DNA from: Candidatus Methanoperedentaceae archaeon
Lineage (GTDB): Archaea; Halobacteriota; Methanosarcinia; Methanosarcinales; Methanoperedenaceae
DNA length: 13,131 bases
Reading direction: 5' to 3'
Assembly: GCA_027371625.1 (NCBI GenBank)
Contig: DAHXMQ010000416.1
Coordinates: 1 to 13,131 of the forward strand
The notes under the pieces were generated by a model. That model saw only the letters and a list, made by a program, of their open reading frames with translations, did no database searches and had not been told where the DNA came from. This document shows positions 1 through 7,729 of the stretch, in pieces. The position numbers and the translations under genes are program-made. Numbering within the stretch: the first letter of the stretch is position 1; every line of letters starts with the position of its first letter.

Positions 1-2
1 AG

Positions 3-2186
3 GCATATCCAAACGATGCAGGTAGAGGAATAGCGCGCCTTGACCCGCACATATTGATGGTCTTGCAGCTTATACCTGGCGATATCATTGAAATCGAGGG
101 GAAAAAACACACGTCTGCAAAAGCGTGGCGCGCCGACCGAAATGACTGGGAACACAATATAATTCGTATCGACGGTTTTATAAGGCAGAATGCCGGCGTT
201 GGTATAGGGGATACCATCAGGATAAGGAAAGCGGATGTCAGACCTGCAGAAAAGGTGATTCTCGCTCCACCTGAAGGCTCGCCTATAGAGTTTAAAGGGG
301 ATGTCGAGGATACGATAAAACGCCAGATAATGAAGCGCCCGATCTGTAAAGGTGATATCATACCTGTAATGAGCACAATGGCCCATCCTTTCTTCGGGCG
401 TGTGCCGACAGGGCAGGCGATACCCCTGATCGCAATAGAAGCTGAACCTGAGGGCATCGTACTGATACCCGAGAAAACGGAAATAAAACTCAGGGAAAAA
501 CCTGTGGTACTTGATATCACAGGCACGGGGATAACCTACGAGGACATAGGGGGCTTGAGCGATGAAATCCAGCGCCTGCGCGAGATGATCGAGCTGCCCA
601 TGAAGCATCCTGAAGTATTTGAAAGGCTTGGGATCGAGCCTCCGAAAGGCGTTTTGATGTACGGACCCCCGGGCACAGGGAAAACCCTGATAGCCAAGGC
701 TGTTGCGAACGAATCAGGAGCTAATTTCTTTTCCATAGCAGGTCCTGAGATCATGAGCAAGTATTATGGCGAAAGCGAGCAGCGGCTGCGCGAGATATTC
801 GAGGAGGCAAACAAGGATGCGCCTTCCATTATTTTCATAGATGAACTTGACTCCATAGCCCCTAAAAGGGAAGAGGTGACAGGCGAGGTGGAGCGAAGAG
901 TAGTGGCGCAACTGCTTACAATGATGGACGGGCTAAAAGAAAGAGGGCAGGTGGTAGTTATAGGCGCCACGAACCGCATCGATGCGATCGACCCGGCACT
1001 TCGCCGCCCTGGCAGGTTTGACCGCGAGATAGAAATAGGAGTTCCCGACAGGCTCGAAAGGATTGAGATTTTTCAGATTCATACCCGTGGAATGCCGCTT
1101 TCCGATGATGTCAGGCTTGAATATATCTCTGACAGTACACACGGGTTTGTTGGGGCTGATATCTCGGCACTTGCAAAGGAAGCTGCCATGAAGGCGCTTC
1201 GGCGCTACCTCCCCCAGATAAAACCTGATGAGGCCATTCCGCATGAGTTGCTTGGGAACATGCAGGTCACAAGCGATGATTTTGAAGAGGCGCTCAAGGA
1301 GGTTGAGCCTTCGGCTATGAGGGAGGTGATGGTTGAAATTCCAAGGGTTAGATGGGATGATGTGGGCGGTCTTGATGAGGTAAAGCAGGAGATAAAGGAA
1401 GCCGTGGAATGGCCACTCAACTATCCTGAGAAATTTGATAAGATGAGTATCCGCCCGCCGAAGGGAATATTACTATATGGTCCCCCCGGCACCGGGAAAA
1501 CGCTGCTCGCCAAGGCAGTTGCAAACGAGAGCTCAGCGAATTTCATAAGTGTTCGCGGTCCCCAGTTACTATCCAAATGGGTGGGGGAATCTGAAAAGTC
1601 AATACGTGAGATATTCAAGAAGGCACGTCAGGTGGCGCCGTCCATAATTTTCCTGGACGAGCTTGATGCAATCGCTCCCATTCGTGGTACCGAGTTCGGC
1701 TCGAAGACCTCGGAGCGCGTGATCAATCAGTTGCTCACTGAGCTTGACGGTATAGAGGTATTGAAGAACGTGGTGGTGATTGCCGCAACCAACCGACCTG
1801 AGATAATCGACCCAGCACTCATCCGCTCAGGAAGATTCGACAGGCTTGTTTTTGTAGGACCACCATCAAAGGCTGGAAGGATCGAGATATTCAGGATTCA
1901 CCTGAAGAATACCCCGCTTTCAGAGGACGTGAGCATAGAAGAGCTTGCCGACCTTACTGATAATTATGTGGGGTCTGATATGGAATCCTTGTGCAGGGAA
2001 GCTGTGATGCTTGCGCTTCGTGAGAATTTCGAAAGCGAAAAAGTGGAGATGATGCATTTCAGGGGCGCTTTGAAGAAAGTCAGACCTGCTCTTGCCGAGG
2101 ATATGCTGGAATACTATGAGAAGCTGCAGGAGCAGTTCAAGGGCGGGGCAAAGCAGGAACAGAAGTCTTATATAGGTTACAGATAA
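3..2186 (+). CDS. cdc48: Cdc48/VCP-like AAA+ ATPase, 5' end cut by window edge
   Basis: Two-domain AAA+ unfoldase (Cdc48/p97/VAT) that threads substrates through a hexamer pore, often feeding the 20S proteasome. The frame is open to the left edge: codons from base 3 read [17 protein letters not shown], the conserved start of the Cdc48 N-domain, so the first few residues lie outside the window and the TTG/ATG at 54-59 is not the start. Order: N-domain (about visible residues 1-195), D1 with Walker A GPPGTGKT (bases 663-686), Walker B IIFIDELD, pore loop KYYGES and RRPGRFDR; D2 with Walker A GPPGTGKT (1479-1502), IIFLDELD, pore loop KWVGES and SGRFDR. Both ATPase sites look intact. The protein ends IGYR; the penultimate Tyr resembles the HbYX proteasome-docking tail, though Gly takes the hydrophobic position. 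It heads a tight operon; the next gene starts 18 bases on. Confidence 0.97.
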   Translation, partial: AYPNDAGRGIARLDPHILMVLQLIPGDIIEIEGKKHTSAKAWRADRNDWEHNIIRIDGFIRQNAGVGIGDTIRIRKADVRPAEKVILAPPEGSPIEFKGDVEDTIKRQIMKRPICKGDIIPVMSTMAHPFFGRVPTGQAIPLIAIEAEPEGIVLIPEKTEIKLREKPVVLDITGTGITYEDIGGLSDEIQRLREMIELPMKHPEVFERLGIEPPKGVLMYGPPGTGKTLIAKAVANESGANFFSIAGPEIMSKYYGESEQRLREIFEEANKDAPSIIFIDELDSIAPKREEVTGEVERRVVAQLLTMMDGLKERGQVVVIGATNRIDAIDPALRRPGRFDREIEIGVPDRLERIEIFQIHTRGMPLSDDVRLEYISDSTHGFVGADISALAKEAAMKALRRYLPQIKPDEAIPHELLGNMQVTSDDFEEALKEVEPSAMREVMVEIPRVRWDDVGGLDEVKQEIKEAVEWPLNYPEKFDKMSIRPPKGILLYGPPGTGKTLLAKAVANESSANFISVRGPQLLSKWVGESEKSIREIFKKARQVAPSIIFLDELDAIAPIRGTEFGSKTSERVINQLLTELDGIEVLKNVVVIAATNRPEIIDPALIRSGRFDRLVFVGPPSKAGRIEIFRIHLKNTPLSEDVSIEELADLTDNYVGSDMESLCREAVMLALRENFESEKVEMMHFRGALKKVRPALAEDMLEYYEKLQEQFKGGAKQEQKSYIGYR

Positions 2187-2204
2187 CAACAGAAAGGGAT
2201 TCCT

Positions 2205-2468
2205 ATGGCAAAAATACTTGCAAAAAATCTATCTAATAAGAGGGTAATGCTTACAGATGGCTCGGAACTGGGATTCGCCAGCAACGTAGTTATGGATACT
2301 CATACCGGAGACCTGATATATCTTACAGTGAAACCTGCACCCAATGTGGATACTTCAAAATACCAGACCCAGAATGGGCATGTTATGATCCCGTTTTCGG
2401 CAGTAAGGGCTGCGAAGGATTACACCATAGTGGATAAAAAGCTGATTACAGGTAGCGATATGGATTAG
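2205..2468 (+). CDS. Small PRC-barrel domain protein (CdpB-like candidate)
   Basis: An 87-residue protein made almost entirely of one PRC-barrel: KVM-type strands near residues 14-30 (VMLTDGSELGFASNVVMD), then TGDLIYLTVKP (34-44), and the closing IPFSAVRAAKDYTIVD (62-77). No signal peptide or membrane segment. PRC-barrels are small beta-barrel interaction modules. In Haloferax the short PRC-barrel proteins CdpB1 and CdpB2 work with SepF/CdpA in FtsZ-based division (established knowledge); the size and nearness to ftsZ1 here suggest the same role, which is inference. It lies 18 bases after cdc48 and 4 bases before dtdA, so it is almost surely cotranscribed. Purine-rich AGAAAGGG at 2191-2198 may act as the ribosome site for the ATG. 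Confidence 0.88.
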   Translation: MAKILAKNLSNKRVMLTDGSELGFASNVVMDTHTGDLIYLTVKPAPNVDTSKYQTQNGHVMIPFSAVRAAKDYTIVDKKLITGSDMD

Positions 2469-2472
2469 ACCA

Positions 2473-3834
2473 GTGAGTAATTCAAAGGTCACAATAGTTT
2501 GTTCAACGCTTGACAAAGCAAGCCAGAATATCAAGAACTGTCTTTTAAATGCCAGGAAATGGGAGCCTGTTAGCAGTAATTTTCCAGCTTTTGAATACAA
2601 GGATTTCAGGATTGTTGAGATAAGAGAACCGCTCATCTATCAGGATGGAATAGACAGGAAATTGCTCTCCTGTGGTTTCCCTGCATCTCTCATAATCTTT
2701 GCCTCCAAGCACAGAAGTAAAGATGGGCGTGCCATTCTTACAGTCCACTCAACAGGCAATATCAAGGAGGCGAAATTCGGGGGAAGAGAGAGGAAACTTG
2801 CTACTGCTGCGCCTCAGGCAGTGCGTTCGCTGCTCCGTTCGCTTAAGGTACTTGCCGAGAATGAGGAATACGAGGTAACTCTTGAGTGCACGCATCATGG
2901 ACCAAGCGACATAGATATCCCTTCCCTTTTCATAGAAATCGGCTCGAACGAAGCGAATTGGGTTGATGAGGTTGCAGGAAGGATTGTAGCAAATGCAATA
3001 TTGATGCTGAGGGAAGGAGACTCGCCAGTCGCGATTGGTTTCGGAGGCACGCACTATGCTCCAAGGCAGACCGCGCTTATTCTCTCCACAGGCATTGCTT
3101 TCGGGCATATATTCCCCTCCCATGCGCTTGATGAAGTGGATGAGTTCATGGTGCGTCAGGCTTTTTCGAAATCGAGGGCTGACTTTGCTTACTTTGATCG
3201 GAAATCGATGAAAGGAGAGCAGCGCGAAAAACTTCGAATTCTCGTGGAAAGTGCTGGATACGAGGTGCTCAAGGAGAGCGATATAAAGGACATGGACGGC
3301 ATACCCTGGGAATTTTGCACGGCGCTGCGCAGGCGTGTGAAGGAAATATGTCCTATGGGCAAGCCCATGATAACAGAAGGCATAAGATGCGAAATTTCCT
3401 GCTCAACCTGCGTATGCCCGAAGGTGAAGATAGCACGGATAAACCCGGAGATTCTATCAGAAGCAGAAAAACTCGGCAGGAACAGGCTGAAGGAATTTCT
3501 CGAAAAGCATAACATCGCCTATATCGAATACGAAGACGGCAGGTTAGCTCATGTCGTAATTGGATTGAACGATTACTGTGCAAGGCTGGCAGCCGAGGAA
3601 TTGACAAACGAGTGCGTAGAGATACTTAAGAAAAATTATGAAGTCAGCATGGATAAGGGAACACTGCAGATAACAGAAAAAAAATTCAGTCCAGAGCGTG
3701 CCAAATCTCTCGGCATAGAGGAAGGGCCACTCTTCGGGAGGCTTGCAAGGGGCGAATCCGTAGTTGTGGATGGAAAAACTATAAATCCAGAGATGGTATA
3801 TGAAATAAATAAAAAAACCATTAAATTGGGTTAA
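2473..3834 (+). CDS. dtdA: D-aminoacyl-tRNA deacylase (archaeal DtdA/DTD2 type)
   Basis: Hydrolyses D-aminoacyl-tRNA (classically D-Tyr-tRNA), a proofreading step that keeps D-amino acids out of proteins. GTG start, 4 bases after the PRC-barrel stop. Family motifs are present: SKHRSKDGRAILTVHSTGN (78-96), ECTHHGPSDIDIPSLF (138-153), GFGGTHYAPR (189-198) and GHIFPSHAL (211-219), whose His residues belong to the catalytic/metal site. The 453 residues exceed the roughly 270-residue core of thermococcal enzymes (from memory). The extra C-terminal part holds a cysteine cluster, C306-x3-C310-x2-C313-x-C315, and ends with SLGIEEGPLFGRLARGE (about 415-431), a motif also familiar from RNase Z. The core function is secure; the role of the extension is not known to me. 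Confidence 0.94.
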   Translation: MSNSKVTIVCSTLDKASQNIKNCLLNARKWEPVSSNFPAFEYKDFRIVEIREPLIYQDGIDRKLLSCGFPASLIIFASKHRSKDGRAILTVHSTGNIKEAKFGGRERKLATAAPQAVRSLLRSLKVLAENEEYEVTLECTHHGPSDIDIPSLFIEIGSNEANWVDEVAGRIVANAILMLREGDSPVAIGFGGTHYAPRQTALILSTGIAFGHIFPSHALDEVDEFMVRQAFSKSRADFAYFDRKSMKGEQREKLRILVESAGYEVLKESDIKDMDGIPWEFCTALRRRVKEICPMGKPMITEGIRCEISCSTCVCPKVKIARINPEILSEAEKLGRNRLKEFLEKHNIAYIEYEDGRLAHVVIGLNDYCARLAAEELTNECVEILKKNYEVSMDKGTLQITEKKFSPERAKSLGIEEGPLFGRLARGESVVVDGKTINPEMVYEINKKTIKLG

Positions 3835-3853
3835 GATGGACTGAGGAAAAAGC

Positions 3854-4945
3854 ATGGAATCGATTATAAAAGAGGCAATTTCGAGAGCAGGAGAATCCAA
3901 AATGCCTGTTCTTGGGGACACGGACGATGAACTTGTAAAGATTTTACAGGAACTGAAGACGAATATCGTGGTGGTAGGATGCGGAGGTTCTGGCTCAAAT
4001 ACAATCCAGAGAATGTCCGAAGAGGGAGTAGTCGGGGCAGAATTGTATGCCATTAACACCGATGCCCAGCATCTCCTCCATGTTAAAGTCCCGAGGAAAA
4101 TCCTCATAGGTAGAAACAGGACAAAAGGATTGGGCGCAGGAAGCCTTCCGCAGATAGGTCAGGATGCTGCGCAGGAATCCAAGGCTGATATAGAGAAGGC
4201 TGTGGATAATGCGGATATGGTTTTTGTGACCTGCGGGCTTGGCGGGGGAACTGGCACAGGGGCTGCGCCTATAGTAGCTGAAATTGCCAGGGATGCAGGG
4301 GCTCTGACCATAGCGGTTGTAACGCTTCCCTTCTCGGTTGAAGGCTCAATACGCATGGATAATGCGGAGGCAGGGCTTGAGAGGCTGCGTGATACCGTGG
4401 ATACGGTTATCGTGGTTCCCAATGATAAACTGCTCGAAGTTGTGCCCCATCTTCCTTTGCAGACGGCATTTAAGGTATGCGATGAGATTCTAATGCGCTC
4501 TGTCAAGGGGATAACCGAGCTTATAACAAAGCCCGGGCTGGTGAATCTTGATTTTGCCGATGTCAGGGTGATAATGCAGAAGAGCGGCGTGGCTATGATA
4601 GGTCTGGGGGAAGCCGAAGGGGAGAACAAGGCAGTGGAGTCTGTGCACAAGGCGCTTCGCAGCCCGCTTCTGGATGTGGATGTTTCAGGTGCCACAGGCG
4701 CCCTCGTTAACGTCGTGGGCGGACCTGATATGACGATAGCAGAAGCGGAAGGCGTGGTGAATGAACTTTATACCCGCGTTGATTCCAAGGCAAGGCTGAT
4801 ATGGGGCGCTGTTATAGACCCTGACCTTGAGAATATTGTAAGGACGATGATAGTTGTGACAGGCGTCAAGTCGCCACAGATACTTGGTAAGGGAACTGCG
4901 GGTAATATATCCACTGCAAAATACGGGATTGATTTTGTCAAGTAA
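3854..4945 (+). CDS. ftsZ: Cell division protein FtsZ, archaeal FtsZ1 type
   Basis: Tubulin-like GTPase that forms the division ring. Motifs: nucleotide-binding [11 protein letters not shown] (40-50), tubulin signature [10 protein letters not shown] (130-139), and the T7 catalytic loop NLDFADVR (231-238). The start MESIIKEAI and the segments [11 protein letters not shown] and [13 protein letters not shown] match FtsZ1 rather than FtsZ2 of haloarchaea; FtsZ1 is the paralogue linked to ring assembly. It ends soon after the core (363 residues), with no long disordered C-terminal tail. ATG preceded by TGAGG at 3842-3846. It lies 19 bases after dtdA, and the next gene begins inside its 3' end. Its position close to the PRC-barrel gene fits a division cluster. 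No second ftsZ or sepF is in the window. Confidence 0.97.
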   Translation: MESIIKEAISRAGESKMPVLGDTDDELVKILQELKTNIVVVGCGGSGSNTIQRMSEEGVVGAELYAINTDAQHLLHVKVPRKILIGRNRTKGLGAGSLPQIGQDAAQESKADIEKAVDNADMVFVTCGLGGGTGTGAAPIVAEIARDAGALTIAVVTLPFSVEGSIRMDNAEAGLERLRDTVDTVIVVPNDKLLEVVPHLPLQTAFKVCDEILMRSVKGITELITKPGLVNLDFADVRVIMQKSGVAMIGLGEAEGENKAVESVHKALRSPLLDVDVSGATGALVNVVGGPDMTIAEAEGVVNELYTRVDSKARLIWGAVIDPDLENIVRTMIVVTGVKSPQILGKGTAGNISTAKYGIDFVK

Positions 4946-5669
4946 TGCACATATAAGCGAGATTTTTAATTCAATACAGGGCGAAGGGCTATTCGTCGGC
5001 ACACGCCAGGTATTCGTGCGGTTTGAGAAGTGCCAACTGCACTGCGCATACTGCGATACGCCGCAATCGCGCAATATTTCCAGGTATTGCAGGGTCGAGA
5101 AAACCCCTGGTAAAAGGGATTTTTACAATATTGAAAATCCCTTGAATAAGGAGCATGCAGAGGAATTAATCCGCACACTGTGGTCTCCTTCAACACGACA
5201 CATAAGCATGACAGGCGGAGAACCCCTGATTCATGCAGATTTTATCAAGAAATTGAATCTTGAATATCCATTATACATCGAAACCAATGCAGGTTTTCCT
5301 GAGAAAGCAGGGGAATTAAAGGATATGATTGCGATAGCATCCTGCGACATCAAGCTGCCTGAGCACGGTTCGACAGACCATTATACAGAGTTGCTGAAGA
5401 ACGAACTTGAGACAATCTCAATATTCTATGAAACCTCAAAGACGTTTGTGAAAGTAATAATCCTGCCCGAAACCACCACGCAATCGATATCCCCTGCTGT
5501 CAACGGCGTTGCCTCCATAGACTCTAATATTCCGTTCATTCTCCAGCCTGTAACTTCCAAACAAAAGGTATCTTCTGAGCTCTTGCTTTTGCTTATGGAT
5601 TTTGCCGGGAAAAAATTAAAGGATGTTCGCGTTATACCGCAAACGCACAGGATGATGGGACTGCTCTAA
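4935..5669 (+). CDS. queE: 7-carboxy-7-deazaguanine synthase QueE (radical SAM)
   Basis: Converts 6-carboxytetrahydropterin to 7-carboxy-7-deazaguanine, the ring-contraction step toward preQ0; in archaea this feeds archaeosine in tRNA. From TTG 4935: the N-terminal [15 protein letters not shown] is the hallmark of QueE, followed by the radical-SAM cluster motif C33-x3-C37-x2-C40 (CQLHCAYC) and the SAM-binding MTGGEPLIH. About 244 residues, usual for the family. The start is uncertain: no ATG lies upstream in frame; TTG at 4935, TTG at 4929 and TTG at 4884 are possible, and 4935 places SIQGEG at the usual distance. It overlaps the ftsZ end by 11 bases, which suggests translational coupling. 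Confidence 0.93.
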   Translation: MSSNAHISEIFNSIQGEGLFVGTRQVFVRFEKCQLHCAYCDTPQSRNISRYCRVEKTPGKRDFYNIENPLNKEHAEELIRTLWSPSTRHISMTGGEPLIHADFIKKLNLEYPLYIETNAGFPEKAGELKDMIAIASCDIKLPEHGSTDHYTELLKNELETISIFYETSKTFVKVIILPETTTQSISPAVNGVASIDSNIPFILQPVTSKQKVSSELLLLLMDFAGKKLKDVRVIPQTHRMMGLL

Positions 5670-6157
5670 GCTTTGGTTGCATTTGCAAGTGCAATCACTG
5701 TCTGGATGTCGGCGGTGGGCGAAGCTACTAAAATCATGTCTTTTCTTGTTGTCCAGACTATCGTATAAAACGGCTTTTGCTTTCCTTTTACTAGGTCGAA
5801 ATCAGTAACCTGCGTTGCATCATGCCCGTTTATGGAGATTGGCGTGAAAGGATCGTAATTGGATTTAAATTCCTTTTGTACATCCAACTTGTATTGAGCC
5901 AGAAGAGCCTGCGGGTTGTCGCTCTCTATTACCTGAATATACAGATCATCGCCGTTATAATTGTAAACACCTTCGGTATAATTTACTAAAGAGCCGCCTA
6001 TATTCATAGTAGTGGAGTTATCACTATGAACTGCTACGTATGTGAAACCGGGCGGTAAATTGGTTTTGGGGATTAAATCCGTACCTGTGGTCGTACACCC
6101 TGAGATTAGAATTGCCGCAATAAGTAGTAATGGAATCCATATTATTTTTTTTGACAT
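5666..6157 (-). CDS. Small secreted lipoprotein of unknown function
   Basis: A 163-residue protein with a lipoprotein signal: MSKK, a hydrophobic stretch (5-19), then the lipobox LISGC with Cys21 as the lipidation site. The mature part is about 140 residues, begins with a Thr/Pro-rich linker, and contains no motif I recognise; it is probably a small extracytoplasmic beta-rich domain (for example MNIGGSLVNYTEGVYNYNG). Strong ribosome site AAGGAG on the minus strand at about 6161-6168, five bases from the ATG. Convergent with queE: its TAG (5666-5668) overlaps the queE TAA (5667-5669), so there is no room for a separate terminator. Substrate-binding or envelope roles are guesses. Confidence 0.85.
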   Translation of the reverse strand: MSKKIIWIPLLLIAAILISGCTTTGTDLIPKTNLPPGFTYVAVHSDNSTTMNIGGSLVNYTEGVYNYNGDDLYIQVIESDNPQALLAQYKLDVQKEFKSNYDPFTPISINGHDATQVTDFDLVKGKQKPFYTIVWTTRKDMILVASPTADIQTVIALANATKA

Positions 6158-6244
6158 AATGCTCCTTGATATGCTGAAGGCTTAAAAATGTAACGGTTCA
6201 TCGTTCATCGCAAGTTTTAACATTACCGTGGATATATCCTGTTC

Positions 6245-6679
6245 ATGGATTACAGGAAAGGCTCTGTAAAACGGATATTTGCAGTCAGGATTGACCACGG
6301 CGAGGATGTGATCGATGAACTCACCCGTCTTGCCATAAAAGAAGAAATAGGCTCGGCTTTTTTTATTATGCTCGGTGCACTGGGTAGCGCAGAACTGGTG
6401 ACGGGTCCGAAAGAAAAAGTAGTGCCTCCTGTAACCGTCTGGTCGAAATTCAATGACGTGCGCGAGATTGTTGGGGCAGGCAATATTTTCATGGAAAACG
6501 GCAAGCCAAAGATTCACCTTCACGGGGCTGCAGGCAGCAGCAGTGGGATGGTCATTGGGTGTTTTAGGAAAAAAGCCGAGGCATTCATGGTTGTTGAGGT
6601 TTTCATAGTGGAGATGAATATCGAGGCTGAAAGGGTGTTTGATGAGAGGATAGGTTTTTCGCCGATAATGTTTGGATAG
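6245..6679 (+). CDS. PPC/DUF296 domain protein
   Basis: A single PPC (DUF296) domain of 144 residues. Members form trimers and are often annotated as DNA-binding, though the role in archaea is not established. Visible family features: an N-terminal beta strand with HGEDVIDELTRLA (18-30), the core FIMLGALGSAEL (40-51), and the metal-site motif HLHGAAG with His91 and His93. The usual later GGH, which supplies a third ligand in many members, reads VIGCF here, so Cys106 stands where His is expected. ATG at 6245 with only a weak GTGGA (6228-6232) upstream. Divergent from the lipoprotein gene; a DUF4258 gene follows within 10-19 bases. Confidence 0.86.
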   Translation: MDYRKGSVKRIFAVRIDHGEDVIDELTRLAIKEEIGSAFFIMLGALGSAELVTGPKEKVVPPVTVWSKFNDVREIVGAGNIFMENGKPKIHLHGAAGSSSGMVIGCFRKKAEAFMVVEVFIVEMNIEAERVFDERIGFSPIMFG

Positions 6680-6689
6680 AACCTACTTA

Positions 6690-6995
6690 GTGATAAATGT
6701 GATTGAAAGAATAAGAGAACTCGCTGAAAGAGAAGCTATAGAATTTACACGTCATGCAAGAACACAAATGTATATGCGTAAAATTAGCTCCGCAGATGTT
6801 AAACAATGTTTAATCGAGGGTGAAATAATAGAAGAATACAGGGATGATAAACCATATCCAAGCTTTCTGTTATATGCGAAACTTGACCAAAAATATCTAC
6901 ATGTTGTATGCGCTGTTGCTGAGGAACAGTTATTTATAATTACGACTTATTATCCAGATGAGAATCTATGGGAAGCTCACAGGAAACGCAAATAA
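6690..6995 (+). CDS. DUF4258 protein, probable MqsR/RelE-like toxin
   Basis: About 101 residues with the DUF4258 pattern: IEFTRHARTQMYMRKIS (start of domain, His and Arg conserved), then DVKQCLIEGEIIEEYRDDKPYPSFLLY, and a C-terminal strand set HVVCAVAEEQLFIITTYYPD. Such proteins resemble small RNase toxins of the MqsR/RelE fold and are often paired with a YgiT-type zinc-finger protein, as here: the next gene overlaps its end by 28 bases. Toxin activity is inference from family and pairing. The start is uncertain: GTG 6690 (used), GTG 6699, or TTG 6672, which would overlap the DUF296 stop; no clear ribosome site picks one. Confidence 0.84.
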   Translation: MINVIERIRELAEREAIEFTRHARTQMYMRKISSADVKQCLIEGEIIEEYRDDKPYPSFLLYAKLDQKYLHVVCAVAEEQLFIITTYYPDENLWEAHRKRK

Positions 6996-7246
6996 CTCTA
7001 CAATGCCCTGTCTGTGGAGGACAATTAAAAAAGGATAAAATCCGGGAAGAGGTATGGGTAGAGGGCAAGCTGCTGGTCATTGATAACCTGCCAGCAAAAG
7101 TGTGTGTGAATTGCGGTGAGTCCATAGTCGATTATCCCACTATGAAAAAAATCGAGAACATAATTGAAAGATTCAAGCATAAAGAGATTGCTGGCAATAA
7201 ATTCACAGCGTATGAAATAGATGCGAAGGCTGCGGCGCTTGCATAA
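6968..7246 (+). CDS. YgiT-type zinc-finger protein, probable antitoxin
   Basis: A 92-residue protein with two CxxC knuckles, CPVC (13-16) and CVNC (46-49), separated by about 30 residues, the zinc-binding N-terminal domain of the MqsA/YgiT family. VDYPTMKKIENIIERFKHKE follows the zinc domain, and the tail NKFTAYEIDAKAAALA is short; the helix-turn-helix domain of full MqsA is missing, as in many short YgiT-type antitoxins. It starts inside the end of the DUF4258 gene (28-base overlap), so the two are translated together, toxin first as in mqsRA. Without an HTH, self-repression of the operon would need another means. It ends 63 bases from the convergent fwdD. Confidence 0.88.
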   Translation: MGSSQETQITLQCPVCGGQLKKDKIREEVWVEGKLLVIDNLPAKVCVNCGESIVDYPTMKKIENIIERFKHKEIAGNKFTAYEIDAKAAALA

Positions 7247-7309
7247 AAGGAGTATTTGTTGAAGAAATAATCTAATTAAAACGCCTTACATCAACCACGC
7301 TGGTATCTT

Positions 7310-7729
7310 CTATTTTCTGAAAATCCCAATCAAGCTTTCAAGCGTTGTAACCTCATCTTTTACAAGAGAAACCTTTGCATTGATATTCTTAAACTCAGGA
7401 ATCCCCTTTCCTCCTGTATCACCCGAAACAAGAGCATTTGACCAGGGGCTGTTTACCATGAACGCCAGTCCTCCCGGCTCCTCTCTTTTTGTTTCCTTTA
7501 CCTCGACTACGACGCTGCCGCAATTGTTGGAAACCCTCACCCTGTCACCGGCTTTCAAGCCCATTTTCTTAAGGTCGTTCCTGCCCATCATAATGCATGC
7601 TGAGAGCTTCCTGTATTCCTCGCCGAACCTGTCGCGTTCAAGCGCCTCGACCTGAAATATATCGCGATACGTGGTGATTTTGATCTCGTACTCAGGGCTT
7701 TTCAGGAATTTGCCGACATCGATTGGCAT
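7310..7729 (-). CDS. fwdD: Formylmethanofuran dehydrogenase subunit D
   Basis: Small subunit carrying the molybdopterin-dinucleotide-binding barrel that caps the active site of FwdB; the complex reduces CO2 to formylmethanofuran, or runs in reverse in methyl or methane oxidation. 139 residues with the barrel motifs SACIMMGRNDLKKMGLKAGDRVRV (split around residues 43-66) and the late FMVNSPWSNALVSGDTGGKGIPEFK region that contacts the cofactor. The ATG overlaps the fwdB stop by one base (TAATG), so the two are translationally coupled and expected to be stoichiometric. It is the last gene of its unit; only 63 bases separate it from the antitoxin gene on the other strand. Confidence 0.93.
   Translation of the reverse strand: MPIDVGKFLKSPEYEIKITTYRDIFQVEALERDRFGEEYRKLSACIMMGRNDLKKMGLKAGDRVRVSNNCGSVVVEVKETKREEPGGLAFMVNSPWSNALVSGDTGGKGIPEFKNINAKVSLVKDEVTTLESLIGIFRK

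Noticed and set aside
54..59. TTG/ATG as the start of the Cdc48 gene
   Set aside because: The frame stays open to base 3, and those codons encode the conserved Cdc48 N-terminal sequence [15 protein letters not shown], so the start is outside the window.
3544..4107. 187-residue ORF on the - strand under dtdA/ftsZ
   Set aside because: It lies opposite conserved coding sequence of two genes and shows no motif of its own.
4884..4934. Longer queE start at TTG 4884
   Set aside because: The extra residues lie wholly inside ftsZ and are not part of the family's N-terminus; SIQGEG is normally 10-15 residues from the start.
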